A stretch of 64,000 bases of DNA. It comes from Plasmodium brasilianum (taxonomy: Eukaryota; Apicomplexa; Aconoidasida; Haemosporida; Plasmodiidae). The notes below the pieces were generated by a model. The model did no database searches. It was given only the letters and a program-made list of their open reading frames with translations, and was not told where the DNA came from. The stretch spans positions 173,501-237,500 of the forward strand of contig NC_090124.1 in NCBI RefSeq assembly GCF_023973825.1, written 5' to 3'. The position numbers and the translations under genes are program-made. Numbering within the stretch: the first letter of the stretch is position 1; each line of letters opens with the position of its first letter. This document shows positions 45,671 through 56,392 of the stretch, piece by piece.

Positions 45671-47224
45671 ATGGAAATAAAAAAGAAGGATGAGAAGGGG
45701 GAAAAGAAAAAGAAAAACGAAAATAAAATTTTAGTATGTGGGCTGGTTTCTGGTATACTAACCAAAACGTTGTTTGCCCCGTTCGATAGGATAAAACTTT
45801 TTTATCAAATACAACCAATGTTTTATCATTATAGTGAAGTAAGAAGAAAAATACAAAACACGAAAAAAAAATATTTTAAAGATAGAAAAAAGTATATATC
45901 TAAGAATTTATTATCAAACGGATTGGATAAAACAGAAAAGAAGCACTTTAGTTCAACATCGTATTCATTAAATATTAACAAACTTGTTTTGAATGAAAAT
46001 GTCGTTTTTCGTAATTTTAAAAATTGCTTAAATGAAATAATAAAAAATAGTAGACCAAAAAATAGTAAACCCCAAAATAGTGAAAACATAAATAGTGAAA
46101 GCACACATAGAAAAAAAGGATTGAAGCACGAAAGAACACATCATGACAAGCGCAGAAATTATAACGACGCTTCGAAAACTTCCCTTCATCAAGTATTTAA
46201 AAAGATTTATTTTTATAATAACAAAAATAAACTGCAGTTAAACAATATAAGTAAAAATTACACACTTTTAAATATTAATGCAAATGTACGAAATACACTA
46301 AGGAATAAAATTATGTGTTTGAATACAGCAAAGACAGCTAGGCAACCGATTAAGTATCAAAATATTATGCAAAGTTTTCTTTTTATAATCAAAGAAGAAG
46401 GGATATTAGGATTATGGAAGGGAAATTTAATTAACACTTTAAGAGGTGGTATTGTTTACTCTGCTAAATTTGGTACAAATGATATAATAAAAGAAAGATA
46501 TAAAAAAAAAAAGAAAAAAAAAGAAGAAAAAAGAGTAGATATCCTAATAAAAAGTGCTACGAACAAAAAGAGTGATACGAATAATAGTGTTAAAAAAAAT
46601 GAACAAAAATTTAATTATTATGAAAGTGTAATAGCAGGTTATGCATCCGGCATAATTCAAAAAACAATTTCATATCCCTTAGATCTGCTAAGTATTAGAG
46701 TAGCCTTAGGAGTAAATGAAAAATATTTAAGAAATAATAATACATTATTATACAAAAAAAAATCTATCTTTAATATAATTCGTGAAATAAGTATCAACGA
46801 AGGAATTACAGGATTTTTTAAAGGGTACGTTCCGACATTACTCACAGGAGTACCATACGTAACATTACAGATGCTATTTTTTGATTTTTATAAAAATATA
46901 TTTCAAAATTATTTCCCACACACTTCTAATTCTTTGAGCTCCATAGCCTTCTGCTCATCAGTATCAGGGTCATTAAGTAATTTGTCCTCGTTAATTATTG
47001 TTTTTCCAGGAGATACAGTTCGAAAAAGAATGATGAACAATGGAATAGATAATAAAAATTATATTTACAAAAATACATTTCATTGTATTAAAAATATATA
47101 TTACCTTGAAGGGTTAAGAAATTTTTATTACGGTCTGTTTCCATCCATGCTCAAATCAGTTCCTTCCGGTGCCATTCAGTTTATGTCTTATGAAATTTTG
47201 AAATATATGATATCACAAAAATAA
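45671..47224 (+). CDS. Mitochondrial carrier family (SLC25) protein with large insertion
   Basis: A single exon of 517 residues. It has three carrier repeats. Repeat 1 has P37-F-D39-R-I-K42. Repeat 2 has P336-L-D-L-L-S, which lacks the usual basic last residue and is followed by IR. Repeat 3 has P446-G-D-T-V-R451. Matching GLWKGN, GFFKGYVPTLL and NFYYGLFPSML segments follow even-numbered helices. An insertion of about 180 Lys/Asn-rich residues (roughly 50-232) splits repeat 1 between its first two helices, explaining the length against about 300 for a typical carrier. The N-terminus is Lys-rich. Repeats 2 and 3 look most like the CoA/nucleotide-transporting branch (SLC25A42-like: 'PLDL..R' and 'P.D.VR.RM'), but the substrate cannot be fixed by eye. 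The expected location is the mitochondrial inner membrane. Confidence 0.88.
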   Translation: MEIKKKDEKGEKKKKNENKILVCGLVSGILTKTLFAPFDRIKLFYQIQPMFYHYSEVRRKIQNTKKKYFKDRKKYISKNLLSNGLDKTEKKHFSSTSYSLNINKLVLNENVVFRNFKNCLNEIIKNSRPKNSKPQNSENINSESTHRKKGLKHERTHHDKRRNYNDASKTSLHQVFKKIYFYNNKNKLQLNNISKNYTLLNINANVRNTLRNKIMCLNTAKTARQPIKYQNIMQSFLFIIKEEGILGLWKGNLINTLRGGIVYSAKFGTNDIIKERYKKKKKKKEEKRVDILIKSATNKKSDTNNSVKKNEQKFNYYESVIAGYASGIIQKTISYPLDLLSIRVALGVNEKYLRNNNTLLYKKKSIFNIIREISINEGITGFFKGYVPTLLTGVPYVTLQMLFFDFYKNIFQNYFPHTSNSLSSIAFCSSVSGSLSNLSSLIIVFPGDTVRKRMMNNGIDNKNYIYKNTFHCIKNIYYLEGLRNFYYGLFPSMLKSVPSGAIQFMSYEILKYMISQK

Positions 47225-47496
47225 TTTGCTATTTCGGATTAGAGAATAGAAGCAGAATACGTACCTGACACATAGGGAAATCACACCGGTAAGGGAAATA
47301 TTTCACTATGAAAAAGGGCGCAAACTGAGTGTAAACGAAGCAGAAAAAGAAATGAAAAAATGCAGCAAATAATCTCCATGAGTTAGCACAAAAACGAACA
47401 CCCATCAGTAATTTTTATACCTTGCCATGCTACCCTTATAATGCATTTTCCAATTTGAAAGCTTTCCTTGTTTTTATAGGTAACTTACATTTTGAA

Positions 47497-47625
47497 TTTT
47501 TTGAAATTTTGATATTTTGAAATTTTGATATTTTGAAATTTTGATATTTTGAAATTTTGATATTTTGATATTTTAAAATTTTGATATTTTGATATTTTAA
47601 AATTTTGATATTTTGATATTTTAAA
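47497..47625. repeat. 8-bp TTTTGATA/TTTTGAAA repeat
   Basis: About sixteen octamers alternate TTTTGATA, TTTTGAAA and TTTTAAAA, downstream of the carrier gene. Confidence 0.9.
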
Positions 47626-48110
47626 GCTTTTAAAGAATTCATTTAATTTTTATGTAAACCATCTTCATGCGTTTAATTATTTTTCATTGTATAGCATACT
47701 ATTGTTTTTATTGCACAAATACATGTATATGTATAATATGTATGTACATAATATGTACCTATATATTATGTATCTATATAATGTACATGTATTTTTTCTT
47801 AATTTTTTTTCCACACTTTCATTATTATTCTTCACGAATAATTTTAGCTGTTTTTTTTTTTTTTTTTCCATTTTCTTTTATTTGTTACTACCCTCAAACA
47901 ACCTCAGAGTTATGGGAAAAATTATACATATGTTTTTATTTTTTCTTTTAAAAGTAAATATTCTGAATATTCTGAAAATTATTTTATTTTATTTTATTTC
48001 ATTTTATCATAAAGTATAGAAATTATACGACTTCAAAAGTTGAAATATCTACCTAGTTACAAAAAAAAAAAAAAAAAAAATGTACGCATATAGGTAGCTC
48101 TTGAATACGT

Positions 48111-48335
48111 ATGCGTTCTATGTTTGATCGGAAAGGTAAAATAGCTATTTTCTTCATTTATTACGAAATTATGCACTTATGTACATACGTACATATATAT
48201 ACATTCCGTATGAACGTACAGCAAACATATTTCAGTGGTACTTTTGGCGTCAAAAAAAAAAAAATTGATTGCTATGAAAATTATGAAATAAAAAACAGTA
48301 AGGGAAAAAACAAGAATAAGGCAAATATGGGATAA
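48111..48335 (+). CDS. Possible small ORF, 74 codons, may be spliced
   Basis: The frame runs from ATG 48111 (MRSMFDRKG) to a TAA ending at 48335. The second half, MNVQQTYFSGTFGV then KNSKGKNKNKANMG, looks coding. The first nine codons end at a strong donor, AAAG|GTAAAA, so the true product may be spliced to an acceptor near 48223 or 48236 in another frame. No homology is recognised. It is short and crossed by an A run. Confidence 0.25.
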   Translation: MRSMFDRKGKIAIFFIYYEIMHLCTYVHIYTFRMNVQQTYFSGTFGVKKKKIDCYENYEIKNSKGKNKNKANMG

Positions 48336-48675
48336 AAAAAAAAAAAATTTTGCCTATATGCATATTACTATTCTGTATAAAGTAAAATAAAAAATAAGAA
48401 TATATTTATGTGACACGATGTTGTTGTTAATTGTAGTATAATTTAAAAGATTTACATTGCTGTTATTTATTTATAAAGAAATATGTACATATATATATAT
48501 ACTATACCTACATATAAATTTAAGTACATATTTAAGAATATTTCTCTATGTGAATGCCCCTTTGTAGCGCAATGGACGTGCTTTCATTTTATTTGTTTAC
48601 AATGATAATTGCTCTAGCACTGAAATGTTTGTATTAATTCATTTTTTTTGGAACCATTTACATAATATGTTGTAT

Positions 48676-48865
48676 ATATACATATGGACACACGTATAAA
48701 TATACATACATATATATACATACGTACACACGTATAAATATACATATATATACATACGTACACACGTATAAATATACATATATATACATACGTACACACG
48801 TATAAATATACATACATATATATACATACGTACACACGTATAAATATACATACTTATATATACAT
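48676..48865. repeat. About 38-41-bp tandem repeat of CACACGTATAAATATACATA
   Basis: Four to five copies of a unit containing CACACGTATAAATATACATA and TATATACATACGTA, differing by a 4-bp CATA indel. It lies about 330 bp upstream of TIM9. Confidence 0.88.
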
Positions 48866-49193
48866 ATGTACATACTTATATATGTGCGTTACTAATACGT
48901 TTGTATTTGCATTTTTACGTGGAAACACCTGCATATTTCGCCTTTAGCCAAATTAGAAATATGCATAAGAACATAAAAAAAATATATAGGAGCATAAAGC
49001 TGACAAGCACTTTTTATTTTATTTATGTATATATATATGTATATAATTTTACACATGCGTATACACATAAATGCCTTCGTAATACCTATTAACATAGTAC
49101 CCACATATGTAGTACGAACAGATAGGATTCATATTATGTATTAACATGTGCAGGCTTTACTTCGCAAACTCTATATAGGTATTTTTTGACAAG

Positions 49194-49472
49194 ATGGAAA
49201 AGTCCTTAGACTTAAGTAATTTTAATAAAAATGATAGGGAAAAAATAATGAGAAAAATTAACAAGGCAGAATATGAGGATACTATGACCACATATAATTC
49301 AATTGTTGAAAGATGCTTTAATGAATGTATTACATCATTTAGATCAAAAGAGCTTGATAGTAATGAAAATAACTGTATTTTAAATTGCGTTAAAAAGTTT
49401 TCTATATTTTCACAGAGAATTGGTATGAAATTTACACAAAATTTGAATAGTGAAATGCAAAAGAAAAGTTAG
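49194..49472 (+). CDS. TIM9: Mitochondrial intermembrane-space chaperone TIM9
   Basis: A single exon of 92 residues. Twin CX3C motifs, C41-FNE-C45 and C61-ILN-C65, are separated by 15 residues, the small-Tim pattern. The preceding YNSIVERCFNEC and the following SQRIGMKFTQ match Tim9 ('YNKLTETCFLDC', 'TQRISMRFQE') better than Tim8, Tim10 or Tim13. In other eukaryotes Tim9 and Tim10 form a hexamer that carries hydrophobic precursors such as SLC25 carriers across the intermembrane space to TIM22. A carrier gene lies immediately upstream on the same strand, which is suggestive but not evidence of co-regulation. Length is normal. Confidence 0.9.
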   Translation: MEKSLDLSNFNKNDREKIMRKINKAEYEDTMTTYNSIVERCFNECITSFRSKELDSNENNCILNCVKKFSIFSQRIGMKFTQNLNSEMQKKS

Positions 49473-50376
49473 CTTTAAAACTTGTCAGTGCAAAGGACTT
49501 AAGAAACGTATAAGCGCAAATAAGAACATAAAGTCGTAAACTCGTAAACTCGTAAACTCGTAAAGTCGTAAACTCGTAAAGTCGTAAACTCGTAAAGTCG
49601 TAAACTCGTAAAGTCGTAAACTCGTAAAGTCGTAAACTCGTAAAGTCGTAAACTCGTAAAGTCGTAAACTCGTAAAGTCGTAAACTCGTAAAGTCGTAAA
49701 CTCGTAAAGTCGTAAACTCGTAAACTCGTAAACTCGTAAAGTCGTAAACTCGTAAAGTCGTGAACTCGTAAACACGTAAACACGTAAACACGTAAACACG
49801 TAAATACACAAATACACAAATACACAAATACACAAATAAATAATGTAAACACGGATATTAAAATAATGTATTTTTTTTTTAAACTATTAATTATTCTTGG
49901 GTTTTTCTTTCGAAAACCTTTTAAATATTCATGTGATCCATTATTTCAATTATATGCAACTAGTATACATAGTTTTTAATTAAGCATACACGCGTACGTA
50001 TATACATTCATCTGTATATTTATGCATGCATACATATATGGCACATGCGACTTTACACACGCATACAACAATACTTATCCATACTATTTTTGTTTATATG
50101 TAGCTAATTTACAAATTAATTGTGTAGGATTAAATTATTTTTTCTAATTTTTTGCATGAACTGTTCGTGCAACATTTGTATTTGCTCTTCCTTATTGTGT
50201 ACCGTATCAAACATAAATTAAGACAAATTAAGGTATTTACCGTTTTATTTATTTTTTTTTTTTTATTTCACAATTTTACCACCTTAACATTTACAATTTT
50301 ATCATTTACCATTTTATCATTATACGATTTCATAATTTCACCATTATATATATATATATATATGTGCACTTTTTTT
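49473..50376. other. Convergent intergenic region downstream of TIM9
   Basis: Dominated by the CTCGTAAA/GTCGTAAA repeat. The remainder (49860-50376) is T-rich with CATA-type simple sequence. Three overlapping minus-strand ORFs here are only translations of the repeat. Confidence 0.65.
49531..49820. repeat. 8/16-bp minisatellite CTCGTAAA-GTCGTAAA
   Basis: About 33 octamers, mainly in strict alternation CTCGTAAA then GTCGTAAA (16-bp higher-order unit), with runs of CTCGTAAA at both ends. They change to ACACGTAA and then ACACAAAT octamers at the right edge. The register is uninterrupted for roughly 280 bp, 60 bp after the TIM9 stop codon. Confidence 0.95.
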
Positions 50377-52899
50377 TTAATATAAATTGTTTGGTTTATG
50401 AAGAAAAATGCAATCCGTCTTCCACATCGACATATGTTTTATATGAACCAAAAATTTGTGCAACACATAACTATTATTTTTAATAAATAAAAAGGTTAAA
50501 ACATATTTTGAAAAATTAAATATGAACGAAAAATAATTTTTGGGCAAGATAAAAAAATAAATATCACTAATGCCATTTTCCATCTTTCTATTTTCATAAA
50601 AATAAATTAAGGACTGCATAAGTCTCATAATATGTTTTTCTTTATACATAACTTGATACAATGGTTGATAATTATTAAACTTGTTAATCAATTTGTATAC
50701 TTTCTCTTCTCCATATTGTAGCAGATAAAAGGAATAAAATATTCTGGAATATAATATATAGCTCAGATTACCTTTTAAAAAAATATCACAAAAAAAATTT
50801 AAAATTTCGTTAATACTCACTAGGTTAAAAGCGTAATATTCTAAAATATATATAATGTTGTTTATATATATAGGAGTGTCTATTTTTATATTATATAAAT
50901 TATTTGCATAATAATTATTTTTTTTTATATTTTCATAATCAATAAAACTAAAATTTACAAATTTGGTATACATTACATTATCATAATTATTACAATCCTT
51001 TTTGCTATCATTATCATAAAATTTATTATTTTCACCTACTTCTTTTTCCATATATACTCTTTTTAAATTCATAAACTGATCTTCGTAATTCCTTCGGCCA
51101 ACGTTATCAACTTTTTTATGAATATTCTTTTCTATTTCGTAAAATAATTTTTCTATGTCTTTCTCACCATGCGTAGTGTTATTCCTATCATAATTTAAAT
51201 ACTCGTTTTTGTCCGAATACCCATTTTCCCCTCCATCTTTCCTATTGTTCCAAGTTTCCCCTTCATTGCACACATTTGTACAGATATATCTGTTCTTTAA
51301 AATGAATTCGTTTAGCATACTGACAAATTCATTTTCTTTAATCGAAAAATTAACCAGTCCTTTACACAGCAAACCAACTTGATTAAAATTAAAAAAATTA
51401 TGATATTTATAAAAAAATTGTAGAGAATAATAAATTAAGCTTCCATGTTTATGACTTGCTTTGCTAAAAGATAATAACAAAAAACTTACTAACTGCGGAG
51501 TTAATTTAGTTGATTGTTTACCGACTTCTTCTGCAATTTTTTCTAAAAGAATTTTGTTTTTATCTATATTTGATGAAGCTGATGATATTATACATAATGA
51601 TTCGATAGGCATGTACTTTATTTTCTTCTTTGTTATCATTTCAATATTTTTTAATGCATTCTTAACAGAATATATTAAACTAAAATTGTAACAATTCTCT
51701 TTTAACGAGCTTGTTTGTTCTTTCAATTCATCCAATTCGTCATTTTTTACCAAATATTTATGCTCAAAGTGCAATATTTTTTTTTTTATTATTTCACATT
51801 CAATACTTTTTTTTTTCTCTTTTTCTTTTAATTTGCGCTCCCCATGGTTATACTCTTCTATATCTCCATCCTTCCTTAGTATTTCCTTTTCTATTGCTAT
51901 TGCACTTGTTGTACTGCTCTGCTCCAGCCTTTCCTGCTGCTTACTGGGTTTATCTCCACACATATTATCATCCTCATCATAGTATAGTTTAAATTTCTTT
52001 ATCTTTCCGATCAATTCTCTTTCCTTTTCGTAGTACTGATAACTCTTTTTGCACTTCTTACTTACGTAAGACAGGAAATTATAAAAGACTGCTACATGTT
52101 TTGGTTCATCAGTCAAGTTAACATTTTGATTAAAATTATGAATTAATGAGTTAATAAGTAGACTATTATTTATATTAAAATTTTTGAAAAAGCTAAAAAT
52201 AACTGACAGTTGAAATGTGTTAAAATTGTTTACATTTTTAGATATACTATAAAGTAGTATAGTTAAATAATTCTTTGATATTATTTTTTTTTTATTAAAG
52301 CATTGTATTAAATATACAACTTTTTTTAAATCCAAATTTTGGAAATTGTGAAACAGTTGCTTCTCAATTAATAAAAAAAAATTATAATGAAAATAATTTA
52401 ATCTAGTAAAAGAAAAATATACATCTATTAAATTATCACACGTAAGTAAATGAAGGTTATCCATTAATACATCCTTAAAATAACAAAATAGATAATAATT
52501 TTTACATTTAATTATGGAAAACTTTTTTAATAAAATAATTATATCACTGTATCTTAATTTTTCCTTGTTCATCAATAAATTCATAGAAATATTCTTCAAC
52601 AATTCAATGTTATCATTTTTCAACTTAATGTATAAATTTAATATATTAATTAGTTCGTTTACTTTGCAGTAATTTACTATGTACCAAGGTTTGTGCAAAA
52701 TAATGCCCACTTCTTTTTCTCTACCCCTTGTTTTTGTGTTACTATCCCTTATCGTTTCGCTCCCCCTTACTGTGTCTCTTTTCCCTTTTAAAGTATCCGT
52801 TACAACGCTTGTGCTATGGACATATATGAAACGGTTTTCACTTTTTGATAATAGATACTTTTTTTTATTTCCAAAACGCTTCAACATGATCTTTTGCAT
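50377..52899 (-). CDS. Large helical protein, probably mitochondrial heptatricopeptide (HPR)-type RNA-binding protein
   Basis: A single exon of 840 residues. The first 50 residues are basic with few acidic residues (MLKRFGNKKKYLLSKSENRF), compatible with mitochondrial targeting. From about residue 70 it is built of repeated helix pairs of 35-38 residues with a recurring pattern of two hydrophobic helices ending in 'F' or 'Y' and short N/K loops (DLKKVVYLIQCFNKKKI, NTFQLSVIFSFFKNFNI, TPQLVSFLLLSFSKAS). LVSFLLLSFSKA is typical of the FASTK/RAP-associated heptatricopeptide family expanded in apicomplexan mitochondria, where members are linked to fragmented mitochondrial rRNA. A charged, low-complexity linker sits at about 300-370 and another at about 545-620. 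I see no C-terminal RAP domain. Family placement is by pattern only. Confidence 0.68.
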   Translation of the reverse strand: MQKIMLKRFGNKKKYLLSKSENRFIYVHSTSVVTDTLKGKRDTVRGSETIRDSNTKTRGREKEVGIILHKPWYIVNYCKVNELINILNLYIKLKNDNIELLKNISMNLLMNKEKLRYSDIIILLKKFSIIKCKNYYLFCYFKDVLMDNLHLLTCDNLIDVYFSFTRLNYFHYNFFLLIEKQLFHNFQNLDLKKVVYLIQCFNKKKIISKNYLTILLYSISKNVNNFNTFQLSVIFSFFKNFNINNSLLINSLIHNFNQNVNLTDEPKHVAVFYNFLSYVSKKCKKSYQYYEKERELIGKIKKFKLYYDEDDNMCGDKPSKQQERLEQSSTTSAIAIEKEILRKDGDIEEYNHGERKLKEKEKKKSIECEIIKKKILHFEHKYLVKNDELDELKEQTSSLKENCYNFSLIYSVKNALKNIEMITKKKIKYMPIESLCIISSASSNIDKNKILLEKIAEEVGKQSTKLTPQLVSFLLLSFSKASHKHGSLIYYSLQFFYKYHNFFNFNQVGLLCKGLVNFSIKENEFVSMLNEFILKNRYICTNVCNEGETWNNRKDGGENGYSDKNEYLNYDRNNTTHGEKDIEKLFYEIEKNIHKKVDNVGRRNYEDQFMNLKRVYMEKEVGENNKFYDNDSKKDCNNYDNVMYTKFVNFSFIDYENIKKNNYYANNLYNIKIDTPIYINNIIYILEYYAFNLVSINEILNFFCDIFLKGNLSYILYSRIFYSFYLLQYGEEKVYKLINKFNNYQPLYQVMYKEKHIMRLMQSLIYFYENRKMENGISDIYFFILPKNYFSFIFNFSKYVLTFLFIKNNSYVLHKFLVHIKHMSMWKTDCIFLHKPNNLY

Positions 52900-52948
52900 T
52901 CTTCGAAATAAATTTCTTATATCTTATTATTATAATTCACAGACAGTT

Positions 52949-52986
<38 letters not shown>

Positions 52987-53058
52987 TTTAATATTCTTAG
53001 AATTCACCGATGATTCATTTTTATAAAATTTTCCTATATATCTTTAAAATTCTTGTTA

Positions 53059-53091
<33 letters not shown>

Positions 53092-53454
53092 TTCTTTCCT
53101 CATGTCCATTTATATACTTTCATATAAGTATGTAATATGTATACATATATACATGTACATATATATGTATGTATGTACGTGTACATTTTGTATGTGTTTA
53201 CGTTCATATGTATTTATTCTCAGGATCATTTTCGGTGAATGCAAATGCATTCATATTGTCGGAAATAAAATCATAATAGAGTAATATATTAAAATTTAAT
53301 TTATTTTGTTTGAATAAATATTTTTATGCCTGTAATTTTTAATTTTTTTTTTTTATTCTTCGTTATGATCTTTTCATAATTGCCCTATCCCCTGGTCGCA
53401 TAAACCTAAATTTACCAATAATACGTGCATATGTACATATATGCATACATGATG

Positions 53455-53477
53455 TATATATATATAAATTTATATAT

Positions 53478-53545
<68 letters not shown>
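53455..53545. repeat. (AT)n tract
   Basis: About 90 bases of nearly pure alternating AT, interrupted by ATTTATAT and TTATAT. It is self-complementary. Confidence 0.92.
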
Positions 53546-53547
<2 letters not shown>

Positions 53548-54172
53548 TCACTATTTTTATTATATTATATTTTGTTATATATATATTTTTTTTTCAATTA
53601 GTTTTTCCAAAATTTTTTTTTTTTTTTTTTTATTTTACAATTACCATTTATCCAGCTGTATACATTATTTTCTAATTTCTTTAAAATTTTACGTTTTCGT
53701 TTTAATTTATCTATAAGTATATATATACTTACATATAATATATATATGTTCATGTTAATATATAGCTTATATATATATTTACAACATTTTTACATTTATG
53801 TATGCATATTTACTTATTTGTTTGAATGCATGTCATACTTATAACCAACTAGAATTTTGCTAATCAGCGCAAGGAGGTAAAAAAATATATCTTGCGAAAA
53901 AACGAATATACAATATATTTGCACATATATATACATGAATATATTCGTATATATGCCTATATATACATACATATTCGCACATATACGTACATATATGTAC
54001 AGTTTTGTACATACTCGTACTTATTTAAATACATATGCATAAATATATGTGTGAGTACATTTGTCGTAGTAACAGAAGAGTGTTCTGTTAATTTTTTTTT
54101 TTTTTGATGTTTAAAGTTTTCTTATACAGAATAATCGAGTCATATTAATGTAGCATATTTTGCTGTTATGTG

Positions 54173-54178
54173 TGTATG

Positions 54179-54258
<80 letters not shown>

Positions 54259-54270
54259 TATGTATGTATA
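54173..54270. repeat. 14-bp GTATGTATATATAT repeat
   Basis: Six tandem 14-bp units end about 55 bp upstream of the start codon of the L1-domain gene. Confidence 0.9.
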
Positions 54271-54323
54271 CATGTATACTGTTTCAAGGCCAAATTTGAG
54301 AGTCATTTTTTTTTTTTTTTAAA

Positions 54324-56025
54324 ATGGAAAAAAAAGTAAAAGCAAAAAACAAAAAGAAAGAAATTTTTGAAAAGAAAAAAAAAGAAAACATAAAATTTTT
54401 AAAATATGTAAAAACAAACCAAAAATTTGAGAAATTTCAAAAGGCCATTTTAAATAGCAAAAATCAAAAGATAAATCATAATAATAAAAAATTACCACCA
54501 AATATTAAAATTAAAAATAAAGATATCTCATGTACTAGTCTTAAAATTTATGGGGATATAATAGAACCAAATACCTTTTCGAAGGCATATGATTTTATTT
54601 TTGACAAAGTAGTAAATGATCAAGTTGAAAATTTGTTTTATGATACACACATATTATACTGCCATTTTGATTTATCTTCTAGCTATAATATAGGAAAGTC
54701 CTATAACTTTCCCATGTAATTCGTAACACATAAAAACTTTGTTCATATGTGCACGAATGCAACTATTAGTATCGTGAGCGTGGTGTGCGTATAGGCAGTG
54801 CACGAGTTGTATGTGTGTATATATGTACACACACATTCTTCTATTCATGTTTTTGTAATGTATATGCACAAAATGTGTATACTATTTTCATCATTGTGTA
54901 ATTACATAAGCTCAACTGCTTTACAATATCGTCCCCTTCTTTATGTTTACAGTAACTTAGTCCATTCCTATTACTCAGGCGTAATAATATTCGTTACTGA
55001 GAACAGCGAAAAATGGAGAAACATGATTATTGAAAATAAATTGAAAAGAGTCAAAAAGGTAAATCGAAGAATAAAATAAGAAAGATGTAAATACATGTGA
55101 TAATGAGTATATGCCATTATGAGTACATTTCAATACAAATATATGCAATTATACGTACATACCGTATAAACACTTGCATGTGCACGTGTTCCCCTGCACC
55201 ACTATATAATTATGTATACATGATCGTTCACATGACAATCAGGTTATCACGTATGATAAATTCGAAGATGTCTACTATAAAGAAGAACAACTGAATGAGC
55301 TTATAGAAAAATACGACTTATACATATTTGACTCTTCCCTGAGAACAAAAAAATATACCAACATGATTTCAAAAATTAAGAAAACGAACAAGTAATTGTT
55401 TTGCATAAATTATTAGAAAGATGAATATGCAATAATCATACATATATGTGTTAATTTTCAATTCTTTTTATATTTTACATTTATAATTATGTACAGAACT
55501 TATACTACTTTGCAATTAAATGAAGATAATTTTGTTGACAATATTGAGAAAGTTGTTAAGAGGACGTACACAGACTTGAACAAGGGATCTACTCAGTAAT
55601 TTTCGCGTTTCACCTTGTATTGCTATTGTAGTTGTTTTGGTTGCATTTATGTAACGTGTGTTTGTGTATGTGTATGTGTTTGTGTATGTGTATGTATGTG
55701 TGTGTGTGTGTAATATGTATTTATTCGTGTACTCGTCTGTGCCGATATGCATACGTTTATATGCACATGTGCATGTGTATTATCACATTTATAATTTCGC
55801 TTCTCCTTTGTGCATTACATTTTTAGCTCTGTCCCTATAGGATATTTCAGTCTTGGAAAGGAAAAATTATATGACAATATAAAGGAGTAAGCAAATGGAT
55901 GAGCTTATTACATTTCTATTTGTTTTACTCCTCACGAATACAGTTCATTTTTCAGTTCACATTTATATAGTAGCCTCACATATATATATGTATGCATGTA
56001 CGTATATATGTCCTGTTCCGACCTG

Positions 56026-56072
<47 letters not shown>

Positions 56073-56207
56073 TACTATAGAGCTACAAGAATAATGCTTC
56101 AATTTTATGAGCAGAAAAATATATCAGTAGTTTCTATCAATTTGAGGTACATGAACATGACCATCCCTGTGTATATACATGCCTTAAAGGATGGAATGAC
56201 GTTATAA
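54324..56207 (+). CDS. Ribosomal L1-domain nucleolar protein (RSL1D1/UTP30-like)
   Basis: Six exons in consistent phase: 54324-54715, 54953-55058, 55243-55391, 55497-55595, 55827-55886 and 56081-56207, giving 310 residues. Donors are GTAATT, GTAAAT, GTAATT, GTAATT and GTAAGC; acceptors are TTTACAG, ATCAG, TACAG, TTTTAG and CTATAG. The first 60 residues are very basic (KKVKAKNKKKEIFEKKKKEN). The L1 fold follows: across exon 1/2, KSYNFPINL matches the strand 'VRLTLPHSI'; GVIIFVTEN matches 'ICLFTKDE'; LIEKYDLYIFDSSLR matches 'LLSSFDFFLTDARIR'; and IGYFSLGKEKLYDNI with NLRYMNMTIPVYIHA closes the domain. Yeast Utp30 and Cic1 and human RSL1D1 act in early ribosome assembly in the nucleolus. This is not ribosomal L10a itself, since it has a basic extension and divergent core. 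No single internal ORF shows the whole protein because five introns interrupt it. Confidence 0.83.
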
Positions 56208-56392
56208 TATTATTAATTTTAAAAAGATATGAGTACACTCGCACACATAAACAAACAAATACAAAATAACGCGCACAAAAAATTAAATAAATGAATGTGC
56301 GAAAAACGAAGAGTAGACAAAATTGAGAAAATAAATAAATAAAAAAGAAATATACTATTATTGTGGAGATAAGTTATACCTACATATGATAT

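Larger units (their letters stand above)
47225..49193. other. Intergenic region between carrier and TIM9
   Basis: 2 kb with two tandem-repeat blocks (listed), poly-A/T runs and a possible small ORF at 48111. No other support for genes. Confidence 0.55.
52900..54323. other. Divergent intergenic region
   Basis: 1.4 kb of poly-A/T, long (AT)n and GTATGTATATATAT repeats. Isolated coding-like segments with splice-like edges occur at 53222-53278 (plus; GECKCIHIVGNK), 53650-53690 (minus; KLKRKRKILKKLENN) and 53850-53873 (plus; NFANQRKE). They do not assemble into one consistent model. Confidence 0.5.

Noticed and set aside
48614..48873. Overlapping minus ORFs rich in Tyr, Ile, Cys and Val
   Set aside because: They arise from the CACACGTATAAATATACATA tandem repeat.
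49432..49852. Three overlapping minus-strand ORFs of TTLRVYDFTS-type repeats
   Set aside because: The 8/16-bp minisatellite lacks stops in several frames. The ORFs are translations of the repeat.
50377..52899. RAP domain at the C-terminus of the HPR-like protein
   Set aside because: The last 80 residues do not show a restriction-endonuclease-like pattern, so only the helical-repeat assignment is kept.
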